A DNA stretch of 64,000 bases, from the NCBI GenBank assembly GCA_013368445.1, contig JAACJO010000018.1, positions 682,001 to 746,000 on the forward strand, in the 5' to 3' direction. Made by a program: the position numbers and the translations under genes. The first letter of the stretch is position 1, and each line of letters starts with the position of its first letter. This document shows, piece after piece, positions 45,247 through 56,359 of this stretch. The notes under the pieces were generated by a model that was not told the origin of the DNA, made no database searches, and saw nothing but the letters and a program-made list of their open reading frames with translations. The stretch comes from Leucocoprinus leucothites. Taxonomy: Eukaryota > Basidiomycota > Agaricomycetes > Agaricales > Agaricaceae.

Positions 45247-46504
45247 AGACCATGATGCAGACATCGAGGAGGTCAGAAAAGATATCATTCATGAACCACT
45301 GGAAGGCTGCAGGTGCATTGGTGAGTCTGAAAGGCATAACCAGCCATTCAAAGGATCCATAGTAGGTCCTGAAAGCTATTTTCCATTCATCTCCTTCAGC
45401 AATCCAAACAAGGTGATAAGTGTGTTTTTGGTCTATCTTGGTGTAGATGCAGGCTTTGTGAGGGGAGTCAAGTAGGTCAGAAATGAGCGGGAGTGGGTAG
45501 CAATCCTTCTTGGTGATGCAATTAAGGCCACAGAAATTGACACAAAGTTGTAATGAACTGTCTTTCTTCCGAATGAAGAGAATGGGTGTGCCATGAGGTG
45601 AGGAAGTGGGGCAGATAAATCCAATGGATAGGTGTTCATTGATAAATTCATGGAGTGACTCAAGCTCAGATGGAGATAAAGAATAGATAGTGCCAATGGG
45701 AGGTTGAGCACCCTCTTCAATATTAATTTTGAGATCATAAGGGCAATGTGGTGCAAGGCTATCAGTGCAAGCTTTGCTGAACACATCAGTGAATTCATGA
45801 TATTTGTCAGGCACTTGTGAAAGGTCAATTGACTTGTCAGAAATCTGAGCCAAATTGGTGGAAGCAGAAGGCAAGCTGAGATTGAGGCAGAAGTTTACTG
45901 AACCAGGAAGGTGTGAAGCACAAATGTATGCAGCAGCATTGATGATAGAAATGTGAGGAGCTGTTGCAGTACCAGGAGTAGACATAGAAGTCCCAGAAGA
46001 TGGTGAATTCAGAGGAGGAGTGTCAGCTATCAGGCTAGGAGTGGGTGATGATGTAGGAGCTGCTATGGGAGCAGATGCGATGTGGGCAGAAGGAGCAAGA
46101 TTATCCTGCAAATGTGATTGGAAAGATATCCTGTTCAAAACCCAGTCAATCAATGGATTGTAGCAGGTGAGCCAGTTGTGTCCTAGTACCACAGAGCAGA
46201 AAGAATTGAGCTGAGTGACATAAAAGTCAAGAGTTATAGATTCACTGGTAGAGAAAGTAACAGGAAGGTTCACAAGTTCAGTAATATAACTATTCGACAA
46301 TCTGTCAAATAGACAAAGCTCAATAGGAGGTAAAGGTGAAGTTGGAAGAGAGTGGGTGCAGACAAAATTAGAATCTATGAAACAATGAGTGGAGCCAGAT
46401 TCAACAAGAGCACAAAACAGTATCCATTGGATATTATCAGATGAACAAATGAGAGAAGAAGTGAGGGAAGTGATAAGAAAATTCAGGTCAGAAAGAGCAG
46501 ACAC
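45247..46504 (-). pseudogene. Protease and reverse transcriptase N-terminal half of element A
   Basis: A continuous minus-strand frame of more than 400 codons. It begins with the retropepsin region (ALVESGSTHCFID, where the usual catalytic Asp of DSG is Glu), a VVLGHNWL segment, then a Ser/Thr/Pro-rich linker. The RT fingers follow with HGTPILFIRKKD, the KIDQKHTYHLV segment and TNAPAAFQWFMNDIF. The frame ends exactly where the mariner element enters, just before YLDD. Confidence 0.9.
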
Positions 46505-46659
46505 ATTGAGGTGGAGGAGACTCTCTGGTGCATGGATGAGCTCAATGTGACCCCCAGTGTGTGCAGAGTCCTGAGGGTCACCCTCAATTTTTCCGGACTC
46601 TTGTCAGAGTCCTTGGGTGGAGCTGCCTTGACCTTGTGGATCTTGGCCCAATTGTTTCT

Positions 46660-48180
46660 TGTGGCAATTTTTGACCTTGTGGCATTTGCTGCCACAGAAT
46701 AGACAGAGATCTTCATTAAGACATCATTTCCACTCCTTGGGTGTCAGTTTGCCATTTTGGCCAAGTTTACTAGAGAGGTCAAATTTCAGCATAGGGCATT
46801 GGTTACTGGATGTGGATGGAGCAGGGGTGTTGGATCTGGTTGATGGAGCCTGCAACTGATTGCGGTTGCTGTTGTTGTTGCTATTACTGTTGTTGTCTTG
46901 ATTGTTGATGCTGTTGTTGTTGCTAGGTTGAGACTGGCTGCATGATGGATTCAGGTTGGAAGGATTGGAGGTTGAGGGCTTGTTGGGCTGCCTTCAACTG
47001 AGAGAATCAGCAGCATCCTTCTCTGCAGTGCAGGTACAAACACATTCATGGTCATACTCCCAGTAGCATCTGTCATAAATGATAGCCAAATGGTGCATTT
47101 CTTCGAAGCTAGTAGGTTTGGCCTGCTTATGAGTGCTGAGAGGGTCTTGGATGTGGTTTGGAAGTCCCTTGTAGTAACAGTGACAGAGAACCTCATTGTT
47201 CCAACTGAGTTGGGAGGCATGTTTGAGGAACTCTACATTGTAGGTGGCAATCTTGTCACCCAGTTTCATATGAAGGGTATCAAGCATCTCAGCTGCTTCT
47301 CCCTTTGGATTGGCAATGCCAAAATGTGTATGGAGCTTGCAGACAAATGCATTCCAATTGTTGAACCAGTCATGGAAGATACCCTGTTCTTCCTGAGTGA
47401 GGCCGACCTTGAACCAGTCAAGCACAACACTGGTAAGGTAGGTCATGGCAAAATCGACTTTCTGATTGTCATGCTGGAACTGTGTGGGGTTGGCTTGGAA
47501 ATATAGATGGCATTGGATTAGGAAAGTATTGAGTTTTTCAGGGTCAGAGCCACTGAAAGTGTCTGGGAGGCAAGCCTTATTGACATGAGTCTAGTTGGCT
47601 TGTGTAGCTGCTTGGTGATCAAGATTGTCAGCAAGCCTACCCAAGGCATTGGCTAGACAATCATTGTTGGGATTCTGTTGGGGAGCTCAGAGATGAGGTG
47701 CCTGTCAAGGAGGAAGAGGCTTGTCATCAGAAGAGTGGGAAGGGTCTTCAGGATCATTATTGTCAGGGTCACCAGGACCACTGGGAGAGCTATTATAGAC
47801 AGGTTCATCATCTTCATCATTGCTGTCATGGCCCATAGATTGATTATTGGCATAGTCTGGACCATCTGAGTCACCCAGTTCTGAGGGATCAGATGGATCT
47901 CTGTCAGATGGCAGACTGCCTGGAGGGGCAGGAATTCTGGGAGGATGGATATTTTGAAAGCAACAAGGAGATAGTTGAGAAGAGCTAGCAGAGCAAGGAG
48001 TTTCTGGGAGATTAGGATTAAGACAATGTGAATGGCAAGCATGGATACTGATACAAGGACTATTGTTGGTCAGATGAGAAGAGCTTGGGATAGGTGGAGG
48101 AGTGTGAGAGTGTTTCCACTCTGGTTGTGTAATGGTAGAGGTCTTGCCCTTGATAGTGTGGGTGTTGACCATGATGACAG
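46660..48180 (-). pseudogene. gag of element A
   Basis: From the 5' LTR side: a Ser/Pro-rich N-terminus starting about 48172, an acidic stretch (about 47705-47860), then the capsid-like domain (46994-47580) with DTFSGSDPEKLNTFL, VLDWF and a YCHCYYKGLP-like segment. An Asn-rich linker follows, then a zinc knuckle CLFCGSKCHKVKNC (CX2CX4HX4C, about 46690). Four or more stops interrupt it. This is the structural protein of the retrotransposon particle. Confidence 0.85.
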
Positions 48181-48219
48181 AAGTGTGAGTGTGACAGTAG
48201 AATCTGAGTCTGATAATAC

Positions 48220-48777
48220 TGTTAAGCATGCAAACACTATGGGTGGGAGCTGATGTCAGAGACTGGGTGAACAGAGGTGTAACAGAGGTAAGGTAGGAGC
48301 CAGTTGTCAGATGTGGGAGCAGGTCATGGCCTCAACTTATGTGTTGTGCCAACTACTGACACTTGACCCAGATTTTAGATGAGAGGAGAGAGCAGAGGAC
48401 GAATAGAGAGTAGAGGAAAGTAGCATATCACTAAGCTGATTATCAGACTGAGGAATTCAAGTACAAAGTTGTGCTACTTATATATGATGTGAAATATAGG
48501 ATCAGATAAGGAAAACAAGCAAAGTAGTAAATGGAGAAATAATTAAAGTAGAGTCTGCAAATTTTACAAGGCTAGAAGATATAAAATTTACTATTAAACA
48601 GTTGTCAGAAAATTTTGACAAGATGGTATGAATTAATAAAATGGAAGATATCAGAATAAGTCTGAAGGTGAAAGACCAATAAAAACCAAAGTAACCAATA
48701 TGCAAAAGCAGATAAGAGTTCATGAAAATAATACCAAGTTCAAACTGTCATCTGTTCTTGAGAATTGGCTTGTGACA
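48220..48777 (-). repeat. 5' LTR of element A
   Basis: 558 bp, same ends as the left LTR, plus an 18 bp extra segment near 48398-48415. Right flank GTGGG pairs with GTAGG before the left LTR. Confidence 0.9.
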
Positions 48778-49232
48778 GTGGGACAGTGAGTGCAAGAATA
48801 GAAAGGGAGGATGGCTTATCTTTCTTGATTGTTATCTAGGTGGACTTACTAAATTGGATAAGTAAATCTCACATGTGATTGCTCAGGGTGGGATATTCCA
48901 GCTTAGAGCAAGTGTTTTTATCTAGAAGGGGAGTCAAGAGGCCTCTCTCAGATTAAAGTTTATAGCAGGAGTAGTTTAAAGATCTGATGATTTGAAAAGC
49001 TAATATGATCACTGGCACCTTCAGCTTGTCCATTTTCATGAGTTTAGAACCATTTAGAACTTTGGTTTATTGTTTTAAATGCTACAGAATGGCTTCCAAT
49101 ATATGACATATGTGTTTAATCAATACACAAGACCATTCCAATCTATTTATGTATATCAGCTGATAATATCAGAAAAGCACTTTAGTTGGCTTACATAGAC
49201 TGAGAGTTCTAACATCTGCTTTCAAAACAATA
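48778..49232. other. Non-coding gap between element A and the gypsy fragment
   Basis: AT-rich, no coding, RNA or repeat boundary recognised. Confidence 0.4.
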
Positions 49233-49560
49233 TCATCTCTTAAAATGCACTTTTAAGGTGTTTAAGGTATTTAAGAGAAAATTAAGCAAAATGCTGTTTT
49301 CCTGATGTTGAGATTCAATCTCAATGACACATATATTGCAAAGGTTGTCCCTATCAGGGTCAATTCTATAATTGGCATGTACATAATCCCCAGGTGGATG
49401 AACCTCTCCAGATTCATCACTCTCATAATAGTGTGACAGGCAGTCTGCCACTTTGTTGTTCTCACCTCTAATATAAGTTATATCAAAGTTGAAACATGAT
49501 AGATAGCCAAGCCATCAATGTTGTCTGCTCAATAAATTGTTTTGAGTTTCTTGAACATTT
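49233..49560 (-). pseudogene. Ty3/gypsy RNase H C-terminal fragment (copy 2)
   Basis: Minus-strand reading gives FDITYIRGENNKVADCLS, HYYES and a further ~60 residues of the linker to integrase, longer than copy 1 at 17870-18003. The adjoining ~40 bp to the right are also shared. It lies on the 3' side of the intact RRP9-like gene. Confidence 0.8.
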
Positions 49561-49721
49561 TTTCAAGAACACTCAACCAGGTTTTAACATACCAGACTCA
49601 AACCCAACACCCCGTAAACTGACCTGAAGTACCAGAATAATACGAAAGTTCAAACACTGAAGCACATTGCCTCTTTTGTTTATTCAATAACCAACTAAAA
49701 ACAACCATTCTTGTAGGTACC

Positions 49722-51903
49722 TCAAAACGTCCGTGATCCCTCCACATTACTCTGTCCATTAACACCCAAAACACCACCACCAGCAGAATCAGAATCGGAA
49801 GGGAGCAACGCAACGACATAAGCACCGTTCACGGCTCCTTCTTTAACAGTCAACCACCGACCAAATTTATGCTCTTGTCCAGTTCCTGCTATTATAAACG
49901 TAAGCGGAGAAGACAAAAGAATGTGCGTCGACGAGGATGAAGTGAGAGAGTGGAGTAACGAATGTGGGAGCCATGAGGAGCCCGATTCGGGTGTTGCGCC
50001 GGTAGCAGAAGCGGGGGGTAATGAGGCGGCGGCGGTGGTGGTAATGGTGGTGATGGGGTTTGATGTTGATGCGGGAGTGGGTTGGGGTCTGGAGGTGAAG
50101 AATGATTTTGGAGGTGAGACGAGTTGGAGAGAGTTGACGACACCGGGTATGGATACGTTTCCGAGGAGAGAAAACGATTTGAGTTTTGGATCAAGCTTCC
50201 ATAGCCTGATTTGACCTTCCCATGAACCTATAAACGCACGTCAAAGAAAAAGAGTGCGTTAGGGGGAGTGAAGAATGGATTTGAGGGTACGTACCAGAAG
50301 CGAAGAGATCGGAGTAGGGGAGGGCAGTGAGAGCTGTTATCCAGCGTGGTGTTTGGATCAAACCTTCGGTTGAGGAATGGACCGAGTGGAGGCCGTGTGC
50401 GAGGGGTTGAGTGAAGACGGGTTTTTTCTTCGTGGTTGACCAGAGGGATATTGAGCTATGTGAGATGCGCGTATGAGAAGTGAGGTTAGCGAAGTGAGAG
50501 GAAGTGGGGGCGTACCCGCTATCACCACCAGTAACAAAAGTCGACTCATCAATCATCGCAATACACTCTAAGCTCCCTTCCACATACCCCTCCCCTTTCT
50601 TCTCCTTCTTCCCTTCTTCTTCCTCCCTCTCAGCGTCGATATCATCAGCTCTCAACCCACCCTCCAAAATCTCCCTAACCCTACTCCTCCCACCACCACG
50701 AAAAACCAACTGACTCTCTTCGACGATTTTCCAATATCGAGCGGTTTTATCTCTCCCACCTACGCTAACGCAGTTTTCACCGCTGAGAGAGGAGACGGAG
50801 AGGATCGAGTCCTGGTGACCGAAGAGGGTTTCGGTGTAGCCGAGGATGGAGGGTGTGAGGTCGTAGAGTTTGATGGTACGGTCGAAGGAGGCGGTGAAGA
50901 GGGTGTGGGAGGCGTGGCGGAATGAGAGGGCCTGTGAGAGGGTAGGAAGTGAGTTGAGGAGGGGAGGGGGAGGAGGAGGGGAAGGGAGAACGACATACGG
51001 AGATGGTATCTTTATGGTTCATGGGTCCTTGGAATATTTTGAGGAGAGAGAGAGTTTCGGCGTCCCAGATGATTAGACGGCGATCACGACCGCCTGAAGC
51101 GAGGTATTTTCCATCTGAACTTAGAGCGATTGTGAGAATTTCGTCGGTGTGTCCTTGGACGTCTGTTGAGTCCTGGGCTTTTGCTTTACCCTTGCCTTTG
51201 TTCTTAGCCGAGGACATAGATTCCAGAGGGCGAGATTTATAGACAGTTGCGAGCTTTTTGCCGGTTATTAGGTCCCATTTGATGATAGATCCTTCTTTAC
51301 CGGATGTGTAGAGGTATTTTGCGGAGGAAGAGGTGACGGCGGATGTCACTGAAAACCTGTGTCCGCGTGTTCGGAGTGTAGGTGGTGGTTGGAGGGTGGA
51401 GCGGAGAGATGAAGAGTAGGAATCGGCGATGAAGAGGTGGACTTTGCCAGAGTGAGAGAGAACGTCTTGTTTGAGTCGTGAAGAGATGATTTCTTTGTCG
51501 ATTTCGGCAGCGTCAAATTCGCCGTCGGCTGTGATGGAGTGAAATAAGTTGATTACAGGTGAGATTGAGGTGGTGTATAGAGCGCACCAAGAGATTCCTT
51601 GACAGAGTCGAGGTAGAGTTGAGCGAGGCGAAGACGTTTTTCAGCGGGAGTTTCGTCAATGTCTTCGTCGTCGCTTGCGTTTGGATCAGGTTCCTCGGCG
51701 CGGAGGTCCATGTCTTGTATACCTCCCCATTCATTGTCGTCGTTGTCGTCGCCTGAGTGCTCGGATAATTCTTCGTCTAGTCTAGGCTTTTTGCTAGGCT
51801 TGCTGGGTTTCGATTTGAATTTCGTGCCATTTTGTCGTGACGGTGTTGGTTGCGAGCGTTTGCGCTTTCTAGTTTTTGAAGAAGCGAAAAAGCTGTCTGG
51901 CAT
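49722..51903 (-). CDS. RRP9: U3 snoRNP protein RRP9/U3-55K, WD40 repeat
   Basis: Nucleolar WD40 protein of the U3 small nucleolar RNP, needed for early pre-rRNA processing (established for the family). Four exons: 51588-51903, 50999-51528, 50295-50931 and 49722-50227, joined by 59-67 bp GT-AG introns, all in frame (662 codons). The start MPDSFFASSKTRKRKR is typical of fungal RRP9. An acidic region and the DGEFDAAEIDKEII box follow. WD repeats run from about residue 165, including SGKEGSIIKWD, SGGRDRRLIIWD, ASFDRTIKLYD and GSWEGQIRLWKL. Low-complexity inserts (Glu/Lys-rich about 50600; Ser/Pro/Thr-rich about 50040) lengthen it beyond yeast RRP9. It is divergent with the aminotransferase gene. 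A broken duplicate lies at 18197-20368. Confidence 0.85.
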
Positions 51904-52270
51904 GGCCTCTCTCTTCACTCACTCAATTAGAATGAAAAATTGTGATCTGTTAGTTATTTGTGCATGTATAGAATGGACATTGATTACGTGATGGAGTCCC
52001 GGATCAAACACGAGGGGGGTTCCATTGTCCACGGAACCCCGAAAGACGAATGCACGGAAATAGAAGGCGAGTCGTTGGCATGGCCTGCTTGGGTCCGTAA
52101 GCCTCCGACATAGGCCATATGAAGCCACGAATATGATTTAAGGCGATATTATAATAGCGCGCAGTGGTGAGCGGAGGTTGATCTGGAGTGATGAGTCAAT
52201 GGCAAAAACGCGCGCGGGAGAGGCAGGGAATATATATCCTGAGCACACTTTCTCTCTGACTACCACACTT
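51904..52270. promoter_or_regulatory. Divergent promoter between RRP9-like and aminotransferase genes
   Basis: 367 bp separate the two start codons. GAATATATATCC at 52227-52238 is a possible TATA element about 35 bp upstream of the aminotransferase ATG. Most of the region is duplicated at 20369-20655, up to about 52165. Confidence 0.5.
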
Positions 52271-53902
52271 ATGCCCATGTCGACAACGATGGCAGGTCAC
52301 GGGATGCTCACTCGCCGGTTTCTCGCTAGAGCCTTTTCCTCTTCCTCCTCTACACGAACCAACATGCGTCCGCTTACTCCAGAGTCCCTCAATCCCAACA
52401 TCCGCAATGTCCAGTATGCAGTTCGTGGAGAGCTGGCTATCAAGGCCGAGACTCTGCGCGACAGACTCAGGGCGGGAGACAAGAGTCTGCCCTTTGACAA
52501 GGTTATTTCGTCCAATATTGGAAATCCCCAGCAGAAGGGACTAGACCAAAAGCCCATTACCTTTGCACGCCAGGTGTGTATTAACAGAGTTTGAGCGTGT
52601 GCATGTCTGATTGTACGCGATAGGTGGCTGCGTTGACCGAGTGGCCTGCGCTGGCTGAACTGGCGCCGGGTGTTTTTCCGCCAGATGTAGTTGCCCGTGC
52701 AGAGGAGCTTATCCGCGAGATTGGCTCCATTGGCGCATACTCTCATAGTCAGGGTGTCCCCTTTATTCGCCAGAACGTCGCAAAGTTTATTGAAGGTGCG
52801 TTTGTCAATCTACCTCTTGTACAAACTCTGATACTTATCGGAAACGTTATCACTAGAACGCGATGGATATCCTTCAGATCCAGCCAACATTTTCTTAACC
52901 GCTGGTGCTTCTGCGGGTGTATCACTCCTCATCTCGATGCTCATCACCGGATCCAATTCGGGTGTTCTCATTCCGATTCCTCAGTACCCCCTCTATACCG
53001 CTACGCTTGCCCAGTACAATGGTGCACCGATACCCTATTATCTAGATGAGAGTAAAGGCTGGTCCACCTCGGTCGAGTCTATCGAGGCTGCTCTCAAGGA
53101 AGCTGTTGCCAAGGGTGTGGAACCCAAGGCATTGGTGATCATTAATCCTGGAAATCCGACTGGTGCGCTACTGGATGAAGCTACCCAGGAGCGTCTCGTC
53201 AAGCTCTGCGAAGAGCATTCCCTCGTGCTCTTGGCGGACGAGGTCTACCAGGTCAATATACACAAACGTGCCACCCATTCGTTTACGTCGTTCAAGAAAG
53301 TGGTCAGCAAGATGCGCTCGCCAGTTCCGCTCGTTTCGTATCACTCGACATCCAAGGGCGTTACCGGCGAATGCGGGCGGCGCGGAGGTTACTTTGAGTG
53401 TACGAATATCTCCGAAGAAATTTTGGCGCTCATTTACAAGATGGTTTCGGTTGGACTGTGTCCGCCTGTCTCTGGCCAGATTGGCGTTGATACCATGGTT
53501 CGTCCGCCGAAACAGGGCGAACCTAGCTATGCATTATGGAAAGAGGAGACGGATACCATTCATGCTGCACTCGCATCTCGCACACATATCATGGCCGAGC
53601 GCCTCAACAAGCTCCCGGGAGTCACGTGCGTCGATTCCCCCGGAGCGCTGTATCTGTATCCCCAGATCGAGTTGTCCGAGAAAGCACAAGCTGCTGCGCG
53701 CGCACAGGGCAAAGAGCCGGACGCCTTTTACGCGCTTCAGTTGTTGGATAGAACGGGGATCTGCGTGGTGCCAGGGAGTGGGTTTGGGCAAGAGCCAGGG
53801 ACGTGGCACTACCGGTTGACGTGCCTGTGCCCTGGGGTGGAGGAGTACGTGAGTGCGCTGGAGGCGTTCCACCTCGAGTTTGAAGCCGAATACGGAGTGT
53901 AG
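52271..53902 (+). CDS. Alanine aminotransferase (PLP-dependent)
   Basis: Transfers the amino group between alanine and 2-oxoglutarate, giving pyruvate and glutamate. Exons 52271-52573, 52624-52795 and 52857-53902 join in frame (506 codons). The first 35 residues are rich in Arg/Ser without acids, which fits a mitochondrial presequence. Family motifs: SSNIGNPQQKGL (residues about 85-95), GAYSHSQGVPFIR, IFLTAGASAG, NPGNPTGALL, LADEVYQVN and HSTSKGVTGECGRRGGYFE with the PLP-binding Lys. The C-terminus includes VPGSGFGQ and RLTCLCP. Length and motif order match eukaryotic ALT. No SKL signal. The intact RRP9-like gene lies divergently upstream. Confidence 0.93.
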
Positions 53903-54125
53903 ACACCACGTGTAAATAGAGCAATGGCGTAAATCTCGCACTTTTCCGATGGATTGATTACGTCAGCTTGGTCTGTGCGCGGGCATGGATAAAGGAGAAC
54001 CGGGCCTGTCAACTCTGGTCAACAAACCAAACGGTCGCCGTCCACACTCTAGATGATGATTAAATACACCTCTCAGTCCCAGTCCCTTCTTTCCTCCCAA
54101 TAACCACCCCCAGCACCTCGGTGCA

Positions 54126-56359
54126 ATGGTCAGTACCTGCGATCCTGTGTATTCTCCCTACTCACTCTTCCTAGGTCTTTATCGAAAGTAAAAAATACGC
54201 ATGGTAAGCTCGCCGACATCGTCATCGTCGTCGACAGCACACTCATACCACCCCCAGTGAGACATGCATCAAGGGCCACAGGTCCTCTGCATGCAAACAC
54301 ACCGACCGTCCCCTCTTTGAGATAAAGAAAAAGGGTCGTCCGGTTACTCAGTGCGAACACTGCCGAGAGTTACGGAAAACAAAACAAGTTCATGTCAAAT
54401 GTATCTGCGAAATCAAGTCGGACGTCAGGCAAGGTGTGCCAGACCATTTGCTCCAGTGACCTGCGGTTAGCTCATTGATAAGGTCCCCGTTTATTTGTTT
54501 CGCCTTGACTAGTTGGTTCAAAGGCTTCAGAGAGCGCCGCGTTTCCCAATGGCATCCCCCAGGGGCTCGCCTTGGAGGCGTCGGTTGCACCTAATGAGCC
54601 CACACAGTCTGGCGGAGGCGGCGGTATGCATAGCTTTATCGCCGTCGAGTCCATCTCTCATTTCTCGGTAGCTCAAAGGTCGTGTTGTTGTGTTACTGGC
54701 GAGAAGTGCCAGTGCTGGACCCCACGCAAGTCTGCCCCTAGGCCGAGGCGCAAGACGGAGCCCACTGCGCGGACTCCTGTTGTCATCGCCCCTCCTGCTG
54801 CTACTACCCCTACTGCTACTACTGTTACTTCCGAGGAAGACACGGCTACCCCGCATGCACAGACTTCTCATATCTTAGCACGCATCTCTGAGCTTCGTCC
54901 CGTGCTTCCCCGTCCTTTCCCCCACCATGACCCCTCTTTGGGTGTCACCCATAACCGCCATCACCACGAGAACGCCTTCTTCAGTCCCTATGGCCGGGCC
55001 TACGATATCAACCACCCCCATCATATCCCCCATACTGCCGATGACGTTGTGAATCGTCGGCTCACTTTGACCGGCTCCAAGCCTCAGCAGGCCAACTTGG
55101 CCTCCTCTACCCAAAATATCTCGCCCTCCCCTCCTCCTAATCCTCCCTCCACTAGCACTGCTACCACCGCTACGAATGTGACCTTTCCCTCTCCCTGCGG
55201 TTGTGGCGATGGATGTAGCTGCCCTGGGTGTTTCCACCATAACAATGCTCCGTTTGCACCTTCACCTACTGCTTACCCGACCTGTCAGAATCCATCTGCG
55301 TGCCATGCGTGTCTCGATTGCACGATACTTTCGCTCCCTCCTGATACGGCTTTGTCAATACCTGAACCGCAGCAGGCAGAGGTGATTGATGAGTGGATAC
55401 GACAGATGTCGAGCTCCAATAACAACAACCTCGCTGGTGGTGGATGGGATCCTAACGGCAACAGCAGCAATAGCAACAATAACATCTCGCCGCAGCGTCA
55501 GCCGTGTGCAACGTGTACTTCCTTCTTTTGCACCTGTGAAAAGAGGGAAGCTTCGTCGTCGCCTGTTGCTGGCGATCACCACCCCCATGAGGCCGCTGCC
55601 CCTCGTAATTGTTGTGATAAGCCTAGGCTGTCGCCGCCACCGCCGACGATGATGGTGACGAGTACTTCGTCGGACTTTTTTGACTATACGATGTTGGGCA
55701 GTATGCAGCCCTCGACGACTACGACGAATGACGCCGGGTTTATGGATGCGGTTGATCCCTTCCGGAGTCGCTCACCCTCAGTTTCGCCTCAGTCTGCACA
55801 CGACGAAGAATCGCTCTCAACTCAGTTGTTTGGAGGTCCTGGATTCCTATATTCCACCCCTGATTTTGTCGACAAGATACCTGTTCCTCAACAGAGCATG
55901 TACATTAACGGCCGTGGGTTCTATTCGGATCCGTATTTGAGCCTTAGCTCTCCTGGCGGAGGCGGAGGTGGTGGTCACGAATCTCAGACTCATAGCGGGT
56001 TTACCCCGTTTTTACCCCCACCACCGACGGCGGCGACATTGTTACAGACCCCAATGGACTTTGATTATGATTTTGTGTATCAGCACCAGCAGATGGAGGA
56101 TGCGGCTGTTACCGCTGCGGGTGGTGGTGGTCCTGGAGAGATCAGGACGTATGCTGTGAGCAACCCGGATTCGGATACGAGTTCGTCGTTTGATTCTTCG
56201 GTGGATGAAAATTCGTTGATTGGGGGCGGTGGTGTTGGTGGTGGCAGCAGTGGCGGAGGTGCATTACCCTTGTTAGGGTTCAACAAGGCTATTGCCAAGC
56301 ATAACCATGCTTTGTCTGTCTCGCCTGTTTCGTTTGAGGATATGCGGACTTTGTACTGA
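54126..56359 (+). CDS. Copper-fist transcription factor (CUF1/ACE1/MAC1 type)
   Basis: DNA-binding regulator of copper homeostasis genes. The copper fist lies at the N-terminus and is assembled from tiny exons: 54126-54128 (the ATG alone), 54175-54203, 54258-54433 and 54531-56359, all in frame (678 codons). Conserved features: start MVFIESKKYACETC, the GHRSSACKH segment, KKKGRPVTQC (the K-G-R-P minor-groove motif), CEHCRELRK and the HVKCIC end. The remainder is Pro/Ser/Asn/Gly-rich and carries Cys clusters: CCCVTGEKCQCW, CGCGDGCSCPGC (residues about 283-294) and CATCTSFFCTC. Such clusters in relatives bind Cu(I) and control activity. Which metal genes it controls cannot be told from this window. 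Confidence 0.92.

Larger units (their letters stand above)
26759..48777 (-). mobile_element. Element A: Ty3/gypsy chromovirus, minus strand, carrying an antisense gene and two nested transposons
   Basis: LTRs at 26759-27298 and 48220-48777 bound the element. The 5 bp flanks are GTAGG and GTGGG, a TSD with one transition. On the minus strand: 5' LTR, gag, protease, RT/RNase H, integrase, chromodomain, then a plus-strand gene, a purine tract (minus-strand AAGGGGGGA at about 27304-27313) and the 3' LTR. Nested inside are Ty3/gypsy element B (28306-38890) and a Tc1/mariner element (42108-45245). Without these, element A is about 8.3 kb. Many stops show it is dead. Confidence 0.85.

Noticed and set aside
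54527..56298. Several minus-strand frames opposite the copper-fist gene
   Set aside because: Shadow frames of a GC-rich, Pro/Gly-rich coding exon.
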